Assembly: GCA_039030555.1 (NCBI GenBank)
Contig: JBCCDY010000005.1
Span: 1 to 64,000, forward strand
Source: JBCCDY01 sp039030555
GTDB taxonomy: Bacteria > Bacteroidota > Bacteroidia > Cytophagales > Cyclobacteriaceae
DNA length: 64,000 nt
Reading direction: 5' to 3'
A program made the translations under genes and the position numbers. The notes under the pieces were generated by a model, which saw only the letters and a program-made list of their open reading frames with translations, was not told the origin of the DNA and did not search any database. Of the stretch, positions 25,899-34,204 are shown in pieces. Position 1 is the first letter of the stretch, and every line of letters begins with the position of its first letter.

Positions 25899-27290
25899 TT
25901 ATTTAAAGAGATCTTGACTAACTCGTAGAGTTCTATCTACACTAGCATCTGTATCTTTTTTGACAATTACGTCAGGTTGGACTGTATGCTTTCTGGAATC
26001 ACCTGAAGCTCTAGTAAAATAGCGACTAGGGGCTAAAACTAACAATTTGGTATTGGGCAAATAGAATGGCGTGAGGTTTCCGGTCTGGTTAGCGTGCCCA
26101 CCCGTAGGCTGGCCTACTAATTTTGCCAATTTATGATCCTGAATGGTGGTGGCAAAGAGGATTCCTGCTGAGTAAGTCATCTCATCTATAAGTACCATCG
26201 CTTCACCCCTAAACCTCTTGGCTTCTTCGACTGGCTCAATGAGTTCACTACTTAATACGTCCATTTCGATAACCTCACCTGGCTTACCTTTGTATCCAAA
26301 CAATCCGTTATTGTCCTCTGAAAGTTTTTCAATAGCGGCTGCTCCCTGATTTAGTTCCTCGTCCGTTAGGTAGCGAATCACCTCTGCACCGGCATCAGAT
26401 TGACCACCGGTGTTACCTCTTACATCTATGATCAGCTTTGATATGTTCTTTTCTTGGATTTGAGCGAAAGCATTTTCAATAAATTCGTTATAACCCGATT
26501 CTTCATCCACATCGAAAGTGCCAAGCTTTAAATAGGCAACCTGATTGGGTAGAACCTTTAACCAATTATCCCCCAACTTATTTAGCTGCTTGTTCCAGTT
26601 TTCAGGATTGGATACAACAATAGATTCTTGATTGTTCCCGTATTCCAAAACAAGTTGAAATTCTCCTTGCCAGCCATAAATAGCATGTAACCAATAATGG
26701 AAAAGTAAGGTACTCATGTGCATTCTTAAGGTGGCTGTTTCGCCATGCCCATATTCCGCTAATTCCTTTAAAATAGCCTCGCCTGATACACCATTGATGG
26801 ATATTGCTTTAGTACCCTTTTCAATGGTTCTTCCATTGGACTTATGCTGATAGGTTTTGTTAATGTATAACGACTGATTATTGACAAAAACACCAAAAGG
26901 AAATAAATATTGTTCCTTGTCTTCATCATAAGTACCCTCTGCCAAAAGTGGAAAAATCAGACTGTGACCATCTCTGAAATAAGGATTGAGTTTACCCACC
27001 AGGCGGAAAAAATCCTGACGGTTCATTTCGGCTTTGATACTGCTTTCGATACTTGCAAACTTCGCAGTAATTGCTCCTTTATCAGTAAGCTCATAATAAA
27101 CCGGATGTCTTGCTGCCATTTGGGTTTTTAGGTGTTCTAAGTCCTCTACAAGTTCTTTCTTAGTAAAGATTTGGGTGGTGAATTCTTCGTTCACATCGTC
27201 ATGAATATATGCTTCCATTCCACCACCACAACCCGTGATTACTAGCATGACTAGAAGAAGTGACGCTACTCGTATCATATTATTGTTCAT
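25899..27290 (-). CDS. S41-family peptidase lipoprotein
   Basis: 463-residue lipoprotein (lipobox VITGC, Cys21). The C-terminal half is the S41 tail-specific/IRBP-like protease core: LIIDVRGNTGGQSDAGAEVI, then MTYSAGILFATTI with likely nucleophile Ser374, then KLVGQPTGGHANQTG. The N-terminal helical region (about 40-110) and a short beta domain precede it. It should cleave proteins or peptides in the periplasm or at the outer membrane. Lone gene, with about 100 bp before the next gene on the same strand. Confidence 0.87.
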   Translation of the reverse strand: MNNNMIRVASLLLVMLVITGCGGGMEAYIHDDVNEEFTTQIFTKKELVEDLEHLKTQMAARHPVYYELTDKGAITAKFASIESSIKAEMNRQDFFRLVGKLNPYFRDGHSLIFPLLAEGTYDEDKEQYLFPFGVFVNNQSLYINKTYQHKSNGRTIEKGTKAISINGVSGEAILKELAEYGHGETATLRMHMSTLLFHYWLHAIYGWQGEFQLVLEYGNNQESIVVSNPENWNKQLNKLGDNWLKVLPNQVAYLKLGTFDVDEESGYNEFIENAFAQIQEKNISKLIIDVRGNTGGQSDAGAEVIRYLTDEELNQGAAAIEKLSEDNNGLFGYKGKPGEVIEMDVLSSELIEPVEEAKRFRGEAMVLIDEMTYSAGILFATTIQDHKLAKLVGQPTGGHANQTGNLTPFYLPNTKLLVLAPSRYFTRASGDSRKHTVQPDVIVKKDTDASVDRTLRVSQDLFK

Positions 27291-27388
27291 GTTGTAAATA
27301 CCGAAATTGGTTTATGTTATTTCTAAAGTAACTATCTGGATAAAAGGCATTTAATGCATTCTAAATACTAGCAACTAATGACTAACTA

Positions 27389-28531
27389 CTACTTATTATC
27401 CCTCAATTTCTGTTTCAGCTTTAAAGCAGAGGGGTTGCCTGGTTCAAGCTCTATGCTCTTTTTCAAATAGATAAGAGCAAGCTTTTCCTTACCGAGAGAA
27501 TGGTAGGCTTGAGCCAGTGCTTCCTGGCTTTTTGCACTTTCAGGAAATACTTCAGCCGCAAATTCTAAAAGTGCTAATGCCTTATTTTTAGCAACCTCAC
27601 CTAAATGTCCTGCAAAAGCATAGCTTGAATAGTCCTGAAATAATTGTTGCTTCAATTGATAAGCTTGGGCGTGTGCTTTCGTAAAACTCTCTGCCTCATT
27701 TTTGTCTTTAAGCACTAATAGTTTGATGACTTCCAATGTGTAGCTCATATCTGTCCAAGATCTTTCTACCGCTTTCTTACCCATCAATTTCACCATTTCG
27801 TTGGCTACGGAATAGGTAGAAAGTGGATTTTGCCCAGTAACCAACCTTCCATCAACCACTGTTTGATTGAACAAAGGTGGAGCTTCCTGAAAGTGGACTC
27901 CAAGGCTGGTTAGTTTCTCTTGCAAGTAGAAGGGTAACAATTTGGCTGCTTTGGAAAACAACTGTTCTTCTCGATCGGTGAAGGAACTCACTTTTTTACC
28001 GGCAACAAGATAAGTACCATCAGAAAGTTTGGCGTTCACCAAGGCAGCAGGGCCGTGACAGACAGCCCCTACTATTCCTTTTGCTTCATAAATGCTTACA
28101 GCCAATTGTCCCAATTCCTTACTCTCAGGAAAGTCCCACATAGTCTTCCCTCCAGCGAAGTAGATGGCTGCATAATCATTTGCGTTCACTTGGGAAGGCG
28201 AGAGGCTGTTTTCCAACTGCTCCATTACATCGGTTTTGGCGATGAATTCCTTGTTCACTTCCTTCATGTCCTCTTCCGGCTCGTAAAAAGTCTTTCCCCC
28301 TTTGGGACTCATAAAGTCCACCCTAAAGCCACTTTCAGTAAATATATTATAGGCTTCCGATACTTCTGAAAGCTCGTAGCCCCCTGCTACCACGGTGTCT
28401 TTTCCTGCTATGTTGACTTGTACGTATTGATTGTTAGTAACTACTATGAGTACTTTTTGCTTGGCGAATAACTGGGAAGAAAACCCAAGCAATAGGGCGA
28501 AAATCCCTACAAGTGTTTTTACTCTTTTCAT
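27389..28531 (-). CDS. DJ-1/PfpI-like protein with TPR tail
   Basis: 380-residue exported protein (signal peptide to about residue 23). Residues 25-240 are a DJ-1/PfpI class I glutamine-amidotransferase-like domain of the Hsp31/chaperone type, with the nucleophile elbow GAVCHGPAALV (Cys158-His159), SYAGG-like YFAGGKTMWDF and GGYELSEVSEAY. About 325-375 are one to two TPRs (ALAQAYHSLGKEKLALIYL). Members are glyoxalases, deglycases or chaperones; the reaction here is not determined. A palindrome (tcgacgtcga near 28579-28588) lies upstream. It is near an AraC-type regulator on the same strand. Confidence 0.83.
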   Translation of the reverse strand: MKRVKTLVGIFALLLGFSSQLFAKQKVLIVVTNNQYVQVNIAGKDTVVAGGYELSEVSEAYNIFTESGFRVDFMSPKGGKTFYEPEEDMKEVNKEFIAKTDVMEQLENSLSPSQVNANDYAAIYFAGGKTMWDFPESKELGQLAVSIYEAKGIVGAVCHGPAALVNAKLSDGTYLVAGKKVSSFTDREEQLFSKAAKLLPFYLQEKLTSLGVHFQEAPPLFNQTVVDGRLVTGQNPLSTYSVANEMVKLMGKKAVERSWTDMSYTLEVIKLLVLKDKNEAESFTKAHAQAYQLKQQLFQDYSSYAFAGHLGEVAKNKALALLEFAAEVFPESAKSQEALAQAYHSLGKEKLALIYLKKSIELEPGNPSALKLKQKLRDNK

Positions 28532-28684
28532 GATTAATTTGAAATATTAATGAAAATAGGAACTACCGATTTCGGTGATTCGACGTCGAGCAAAACAAGG
28601 GATTTACAACACCTTAATCTATCTGAGTTATAATTCAGTCAGACGGAATTATGATTTGGACAATTGAAAATCAGCAGTTTAGGT

Positions 28685-29725
28685 TTAAGCTTGCTGACTT
28701 CTGTCCTTTCGGTATTGGGAAGGGGTTTTCTGAAGGATTTTCTTGAAAGCAGTATTAAAAGCTGATAAACTATTGAAACCACTATCGTAGGCAATAGAAG
28801 AGATGGTAAAGTGGTCAAACTCATGTGAATCAAGCATTTGCTGCGCTGATCTGATCCGATAAGAATTGAGGTAATGCTGGAAGTTTTCACCAAAGTTTTC
28901 ATTTATCGCCTGCGAAAGCGAATGGGAACTCACTTTAAGCGTAGTCGCCATTTTCGGAAGTTTTAGCTCAGGGTTAGTGAAGGGTTTTTCCTTTTGCATG
29001 AAGGTTTCTAATCTGGAAATCAACTTCTCAGATTGGCCGCTGTCGAGTCGGGAATTCTGGTACTTTTTCTCTTCAGGTTTTAGCACTTTATGAAAAATGG
29101 CCCAAACGCTTAGCGGATAGACGACCAATGAATAAATAATTGGTCCCATGATATAAGGTACAATTTCATCGAGCAAGAACATGAAGTAAGATAACCAGAT
29201 AAATACCACTCCTAAGTGGATATAGTTGAGCCAGTCCTTTTTAACATTGGAGCTAGGTATGGGCAGTCTGGACCTATATTTTTTCTGCCAAATAAAGGAG
29301 AAGATAATGTAGCTTAAAAAGTGGAGGTAAATGAAATAGATGCCAAAATTGAGATAGAAATCTTTTGAGAGTAAACTGAGGCTATTCAACATAAAGAAGA
29401 AACAGAAAGGGATAAAATGCATCAAATCCAGTTGGCGGAGTCTATAATTTTCTTGCAGAAAACTTCGGATATAGAAATAGAAAAGCGGGCCGAAAGAAAG
29501 GATAAGCGAAAGCCCAAGCGTAATAAATAGCATATTCATATCGCTGGTAAAGGACAGGAAGATGGACTTGCTGATTCTGATACCAAACACGATCAGTAGT
29601 CCTCCAAGTATTCGGTTAGATAAGGTACTAAGTTGAGGCGCAGCTAATAAGAGAATACCAAGTGAAAGTCCGTGGAGTACTCCAAAGCTACAAATTGCCA
29701 GTATGAGAATGTGTTCAACTAACAT
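28685..29725 (-). CDS. AraC-family regulator with membrane-spanning N-terminus
   Basis: 346 residues when started at the ATG at 29723-29725 (MLVEHILILAICSFG); the 23-codon longer version is less likely. About seven hydrophobic segments span residues 1-215. The C-terminus is an AraC/XylS double helix-turn-helix: KMATTLKVSSHSLSQAINE, then ISSIAYDSGFNSLSAFNTAFKK and TPSQYRK. Such membrane AraC proteins are common in Bacteroidota. The next gene downstream on the same strand is the DJ-1/PfpI gene, a likely target. Confidence 0.87.
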   Translation of the reverse strand: MLVEHILILAICSFGVLHGLSLGILLLAAPQLSTLSNRILGGLLIVFGIRISKSIFLSFTSDMNMLFITLGLSLILSFGPLFYFYIRSFLQENYRLRQLDLMHFIPFCFFFMLNSLSLLSKDFYLNFGIYFIYLHFLSYIIFSFIWQKKYRSRLPIPSSNVKKDWLNYIHLGVVFIWLSYFMFLLDEIVPYIMGPIIYSLVVYPLSVWAIFHKVLKPEEKKYQNSRLDSGQSEKLISRLETFMQKEKPFTNPELKLPKMATTLKVSSHSLSQAINENFGENFQHYLNSYRIRSAQQMLDSHEFDHFTISSIAYDSGFNSLSAFNTAFKKILQKTPSQYRKDRSQQA

Positions 29726-29827
29726 AATGGTTAAATATAGACTTTTAGTAAACTTAACGAATGTCAAAGAGTCGTTTAAAAAATGGCGCATCACTTCTAA
29801 CCTGAATGATGTTTAAAATAAAACGCC

Positions 29828-29957
29828 CTACAACAAGGACTAATCATCCATGCCTCAGGTTAGTGGGACTGGAAAGCTCATTTCAATCTGTTATCTTAGC
29901 GTCCGTTGGACGCTTGTGCCACTCTTTTATCGGCACAGTATTTAGCCAGTCGTTATC
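29828..29957. repeat. Possible third attC-like site with nested hairpins
   Basis: Left box ctacaac (29828-29834) and right box cgttatc (29951-29957) share the AAC/GTT cores of sites 1 and 2. Flanking arms aaggactaa and ttagccagt pair imperfectly. Inside are two perfect hairpins: agcgtcc/ggacgct (29898-29904 / 29908-29914) and tgtgcc/ggcaca (29915-29920 / 29932-29937). tcttagcgtc recurs at 33882-33891. Confidence 0.3.
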
Positions 29958-30018
29958 AAACATCATAAAAATTTAAATAATGACTAAGAATTATACTCTA
30001 GAACTGGGATAAACTATT

Positions 30019-30714
30019 TTATAATTTTGCTAAAACTTCCAATTTTTTAAAAACAATAACCTTATACATTGCACTGACTGGTACTTTATTATTTTCAACT
30101 AACAAATATGTTCTGGTTGCTTTTGTAACTCTATCCAAATTCGCAATGTATGATTTATGTGTGCGTTGAAAGCTTTTAGATAATAGGGCGGTAATATTAA
30201 TCAGCGTTTCGGAAATAAGGTACATTCTTGAATCAGTATAAATTTTCAAATAATTTCCAAAACTCTGAATGTACAGAATTGATTTAAAGGAAATATTAAC
30301 GGGGATTCCATCATGTTTTATTTGAAGTTCTTCACTTCCTCTATTTTTTTTAGGTTGTGCTATTTTTGATGCTGAAACTTTGTTTATCGCTTTCAAAAAG
30401 CGTTCGATTTTAATGGGTTTCAATAAATAATCTACCACACCATAGTTATAACTTTCTAAGGCATATTCCGAATACGCAGTAGTCAAAATAACTTTCGGTG
30501 GTTTTATCATGGAACGCAAAATTTCCATACCATTAAGTTCAGGCATTTCTAAATCTAGAAAGATGAGATCAAGGTCATTTTGTTGAGTAAAATTGATGAA
30601 TTCAATTGGATTCCCTGTACTTAGTACTATTTCTAAGGCATCTATTTTAGAACAATAATCTTCTAACACTTTACGTGCTAGTATTTCATCATCTACGATA
30701 CCGACTTTAATCAT
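30019..30714 (-). CDS. LytTR-family response regulator
   Basis: 231-residue regulator. Receiver with acidic pocket (IVDDE), phospho-Asp54 (LIFLDLEMPELNG), TTAYSEYA and LLKPIK. The C-terminal LytTR DNA-binding domain spans about 125-228 (ILYIQSFGNYLKIYT, then FQRTHKSYIANLDRV). LytTR regulators bind paired direct repeats. The gene lies 8 bp downstream of its LytS-type kinase, and the pair is divergent from two PD40 genes, its likely targets. Confidence 0.9.
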   Translation of the reverse strand: MIKVGIVDDEILARKVLEDYCSKIDALEIVLSTGNPIEFINFTQQNDLDLIFLDLEMPELNGMEILRSMIKPPKVILTTAYSEYALESYNYGVVDYLLKPIKIERFLKAINKVSASKIAQPKKNRGSEELQIKHDGIPVNISFKSILYIQSFGNYLKIYTDSRMYLISETLINITALLSKSFQRTHKSYIANLDRVTKATRTYLLVENNKVPVSAMYKVIVFKKLEVLAKL

Positions 30715-30722
30715 TACTTTTT

Positions 30723-31724
30723 TTATAATTTTGAAACCGCTAAATCAATAGATAAATTGACATGATATTTTTCTTCTTTATCATCAATTTCCAATACGTG
30801 AGAGTTAGGATATAAAAGATTTAAACGTCTTCTCACATTTTCGAGACCCAGTCCTGTTCTTTTCAATGAAGAAACTTTGTAAGGCTTTGAATTTTCTACA
30901 CAAAAATGAAGAGTGGAGTTTTTTGTAGTGGCAGAAATATCAATGGTACTCTGTTCATTCGTACTTTGGGCACCATGTTTAACAGCATTTTCAACAAAAG
31001 GGATGAGCAACATTGGAGAAATCCTTAAGCCCGACACGTCTCCGTCAATTAAAAATTCAATAGTACAACGTTTACTCAACCTTTTTTCTTCGAGTAATAA
31101 ATAATTTTCTATAAACTCAAGCTCTTCTTTTAATAAAACGGTCTCTTTTTTAGAACTTTCTAATTGATGCCGCATTAGTTCTGAAAGCTGCATTGCAAGG
31201 TCTGGAGTTTCTAATGATTGTTTGCGCGAAAGCGAATAAATACTATTTAAAGAATTGAATAAAAAATGTGGATTTACCTGTGCTTTTAAATAATTAAGCT
31301 CCATTTCTTTTTGTAATTTTTCTTTCTCAGCATTTTCTCTCTGGATGATCATATTTCTTCTTAAAAAAAAGGCAGCCATTCCGGCTCCAGTAGTATAAAT
31401 AAGATAGAAAAAGAATTTAGAGATATCTAACCAGCCATCTTTCTCATTTCCCTTTAAATAAGAAACTAAAAATATGCTCCCAATGAGTAAGATGCCATAT
31501 AGAAAATAGCGTCTCTTATCTAAAAAAAAAGGAATGAGAACAAAATGATTTATCCAAATGATGGCCATAATGGTTATTGTATAATTAAAACCATGTAAGA
31601 AAAAAGAATAGTTAGTATCGTATCGATCTATGAATAACCATCCACTCATTAGCTCAAGAATAAGCACCAATAAAAAGGCGCCTATGTTTATAAGGATTGT
31701 ATTCTTTAATGACTTTTTAAGCAT
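30723..31724 (-). CDS. LytS-type sensor histidine kinase
   Basis: 333-residue kinase. Four hydrophobic helices (about 8-30, 46-66, 74-90, 102-122) lack a sizeable extracytoplasmic domain, so it probably senses the membrane. The His_kinase domain has NPHFLFNSLNSIY with phospho-His153, and the ATPase has LIPFVENAVKHGAQ and GLGLENVRRRL. It pairs with the LytTR regulator 8 bp downstream. Divergent from the first PD40 gene over 216 bp. Confidence 0.9.
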   Translation of the reverse strand: MLKKSLKNTILINIGAFLLVLILELMSGWLFIDRYDTNYSFFLHGFNYTITIMAIIWINHFVLIPFFLDKRRYFLYGILLIGSIFLVSYLKGNEKDGWLDISKFFFYLIYTTGAGMAAFFLRRNMIIQRENAEKEKLQKEMELNYLKAQVNPHFLFNSLNSIYSLSRKQSLETPDLAMQLSELMRHQLESSKKETVLLKEELEFIENYLLLEEKRLSKRCTIEFLIDGDVSGLRISPMLLIPFVENAVKHGAQSTNEQSTIDISATTKNSTLHFCVENSKPYKVSSLKRTGLGLENVRRRLNLLYPNSHVLEIDDKEEKYHVNLSIDLAVSKL

Positions 31725-31940
31725 AAACTATTTTAGCAGCTAGTAAAGCTATCATCTACAAAAACAATATTCTTTAATTTCTTACAAAAGCCTTATATCA
31801 ATGACCAAATGACTTTATCATTTAAATGTTGGGTTTGTCCTGTTAATGAATTCACACATTGAATATACCATACATATATTCAAAATTTGGGCAAACAATA
31901 AACATCAGAAACAACAATTTTTATAATAAAGAAAGAACGC

Positions 31941-32810
31941 ATGAAAACAGCGAAGTTATTAATACTGACGTGTGCTTTATCGCTAAACACCGTCTTTGCT
32001 CAAGAAAATAAGGTGAACGATGTTGATTTTCCTCCTTTAGAAGATCGGTATTTCGGACAAAAGCCACCAGGTTTAACTCCCGAAGTTTTTGCTCCGGGTA
32101 TTGTTTCGACAGAGCATCATGAGTGGGGAGTTTTATTCTCATCCGACATGAAAGAGGTGTACTTTAGTAGGAGAAACAACCAAAGTGGAAAAGATACGCA
32201 CTTTGTTTTTAAATACGAGAATAATCGATGGCACGAGTCAGAAGCGGAACCTGGGGTGCGTGGGTCTTTCTCTCCTGATGGTAAAACTAGGTTTTCTGCA
32301 AACAAATATAGGGAGCGAACCGATGAGGGATGGTCAGAGCCTAAAAGTCTTGGTCCCGCGTTTGAAGATTTCGACATCATGCGCCTTACCACTTCGTCCA
32401 AAGGCACTTATGTTTTTGATGAATATGCTAAAGATGGAAATTTTGTTCTTCGATATTCTCGACTAATAAATGGTGTACGTGAAGCCCCAAAACTATTTAG
32501 TAAAGAGATAAATACCGGAAAATGGAACTTCCACCCCTTCATTGCACCTGATGAGTCCTATATTTTGTGGGATAGTAAAAGAGATGATGGCTATGGTGGT
32601 TATGATATCTACGTTAGCTTTCGGCAGGAAAACGGCTCTTGGGGAACTGCCATTAACTTAGGTGATAAAGTAAACACAAGTACCAATCAACGTGGAGGAT
32701 ACGTAACGCCAGATGGAAAATATCTTTCCTTTTTTGCCTATGATAGCAAAGGGAAAGGAGATGTTTTCTGGGTGGATGCGCAAATTATTGAGACGCTTAG
32801 ACCCAAATAG
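31941..32810 (+). CDS. Secreted PD40-type beta-propeller protein, copy 1
   Basis: 289-residue exported protein with signal peptide MKTAKLLILTCALSLNTVFA. After a short linker comes the paralog signature FGQKPPGLTPEVFAPGIVS, followed by WD40-like Asp/Tyr-box repeats (FSPDGK; APDESYILWDS; VTPDGKYLSF) typical of PD40 propellers, and it ends WVDAQIIETLRPK. The fold predicts protein or ligand binding; no catalytic motif is seen. Tandem with copy 2 and related to 58808-59665, 61727-62620 and the end of the last gene. It is divergent from a LytS/LytR pair. Confidence 0.82.
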   Translation: MKTAKLLILTCALSLNTVFAQENKVNDVDFPPLEDRYFGQKPPGLTPEVFAPGIVSTEHHEWGVLFSSDMKEVYFSRRNNQSGKDTHFVFKYENNRWHESEAEPGVRGSFSPDGKTRFSANKYRERTDEGWSEPKSLGPAFEDFDIMRLTTSSKGTYVFDEYAKDGNFVLRYSRLINGVREAPKLFSKEINTGKWNFHPFIAPDESYILWDSKRDDGYGGYDIYVSFRQENGSWGTAINLGDKVNTSTNQRGGYVTPDGKYLSFFAYDSKGKGDVFWVDAQIIETLRPK

Positions 32811-32836
32811 GGCGGAATGTATAGTGGACATTATGA

Positions 32837-32858
32837 AAATGGTAATGATTTACCATTT
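32837..32858. terminator. 9-bp hairpin between PD40 copies
   Basis: Stem aaatggtaa (32837-32845) / ttaccattt (32850-32858) with a 4-nt loop, just after the first PD40 stop. There is no T-run, so it may lower read-through or protect the upstream message. Confidence 0.4.
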
Positions 32859-32944
32859 GAATGATGCTGTAGTGGGTAGACCTTTTTAGTGAACGAGCCA
32901 GCGGGCGGGTTGGAATTATAAATTGCAAACACAAAGAAGAAAAC

Positions 32945-33862
32945 ATGAAAACAACGAAATTATTAATATTGATATGTGCTTTATCGCTAAACACTGTCTT
33001 TGCTCAAGAAAATAAGGTAAACAATGATTCACCAACTATAGTAAACCCCTATTTTGGACAAAAACCACCAGGCTTAATTCCTGAAATTTTTGCGCCTGGT
33101 ATTGTTTCAATCAATGGAAGAGGTGAAGGTAGTATTTCGTTTTCTCCTGATTTGGATGAAGTATATTTCGGAGTATTTAAAGAAGACGGAAATCCAAGTG
33201 TATATTTTTCAAAACTCGAAGACAAAAAATGGACAAATCCTAAAGAAGTAAATTTTACAAAAGACAAAAAAGCTGGAGAATTGCATCCTTTTGTCAGCCC
33301 TAATGGTAAAAAGATTTATTTTACCGCTTACGATTCTGATTTTGAGAACGGTAAGATTTGGTATGTAAACCGTTTCGAGAATTCCTGGAGCAATGCAATA
33401 CAACTTGATTCACCAATAAATGATGATGAAGTTTTTTATCCGAATCTAACCAAAAATGGAGATCTTTTTTACTTCAATATTTCAAAATTTAAAACGTATT
33501 ATGCTCCCAATAAAAATGGTAAATTTCCCGAAGTACAAGAAGTTGAAATTGGTGGTGCTCACGCTTTTATTTCCCCATCTCAAGATTACTTAGTGGTAAA
33601 TGCTCGAAACAGAGAAGATGGAAGAAATGACAGCGATATTTATGTCTATTTTAAGAAGAAAAACGGAACGTGGTCAAAACCAATTAACCTTGGAAATGAA
33701 GTAAATTCTAATTTTCGCGAAACAAGCCCGAGTATCACTCCAGATGGTAAATATTTATTTTTTAGTCGATATAACGAAGAAGGTGGACTACCAAACTTTT
33801 ATTGGGTGAGTACAGAAATTATCCATAAGTTAAAAACGGCTTATTTTATGAAGGAACAATAA
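32945..33862 (+). CDS. Secreted PD40-type beta-propeller protein, copy 2
   Basis: 305-residue paralog of the preceding gene. The signal peptide and the next residues are nearly identical to copy 1 (MKTTKLLILICALSLNTVFA, QENKVN), and the signature FGQKPPGLIPEIFAPGIVS follows. The propeller repeats have diverged far more (FSPDLDEVYFG; VSPNGKKIYFT; ITPDGKYLFFS) and it ends WVSTEIIHKLK. This uneven divergence suggests gene conversion or module exchange at the 5' end. Probable co-transcription with copy 1 across 134 bp. Confidence 0.82.
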   Translation: MKTTKLLILICALSLNTVFAQENKVNNDSPTIVNPYFGQKPPGLIPEIFAPGIVSINGRGEGSISFSPDLDEVYFGVFKEDGNPSVYFSKLEDKKWTNPKEVNFTKDKKAGELHPFVSPNGKKIYFTAYDSDFENGKIWYVNRFENSWSNAIQLDSPINDDEVFYPNLTKNGDLFYFNISKFKTYYAPNKNGKFPEVQEVEIGGAHAFISPSQDYLVVNARNREDGRNDSDIYVYFKKKNGTWSKPINLGNEVNSNFRETSPSITPDGKYLFFSRYNEEGGLPNFYWVSTEIIHKLKTAYFMKEQ

Positions 33863-34204
33863 ATTTAGTACTCCTTATTGGTCTTAGCGTCTCGCTGAGA
33901 CTATGTTCATGAAAATACTTTCGAGGCACTTATAATCCCAACTTCTTAAGTTTACTTTATAGACTGCTATTAATAGCTATGGGTTAAACCCATAGCAATA
34001 GAAGAAAATAACCGTTTGACCTTCTTACCTTAACCGCGTTGATCCCAAACTGAGCAATAGTAGGTGTTCGATCATCCAACCGAAGGATCGAGCCAAGCCC
34101 GTCTGACCAAAGAATGATGACGGAATCTGCTAGTTATGTGTGCCATTTTACTATTCTTTTACTCAATTTGGAGCAATAGATATAAAGCATAAAAACTAGA
34201 ATGA
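33863..34204. other. Convergent intergenic region with hairpin
   Basis: 342 bp between convergent genes. A 10-bp hairpin (33976-33985 gctatgggtt / 33987-33996) sits about 115 bp after the PD40 stop and may act as a bidirectional terminator. Near 33882-33903 a degenerate hairpin (tcttagcgtctcgctgagac) shares its first ten bases with 29895-29904. No gene seen. Confidence 0.5.
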
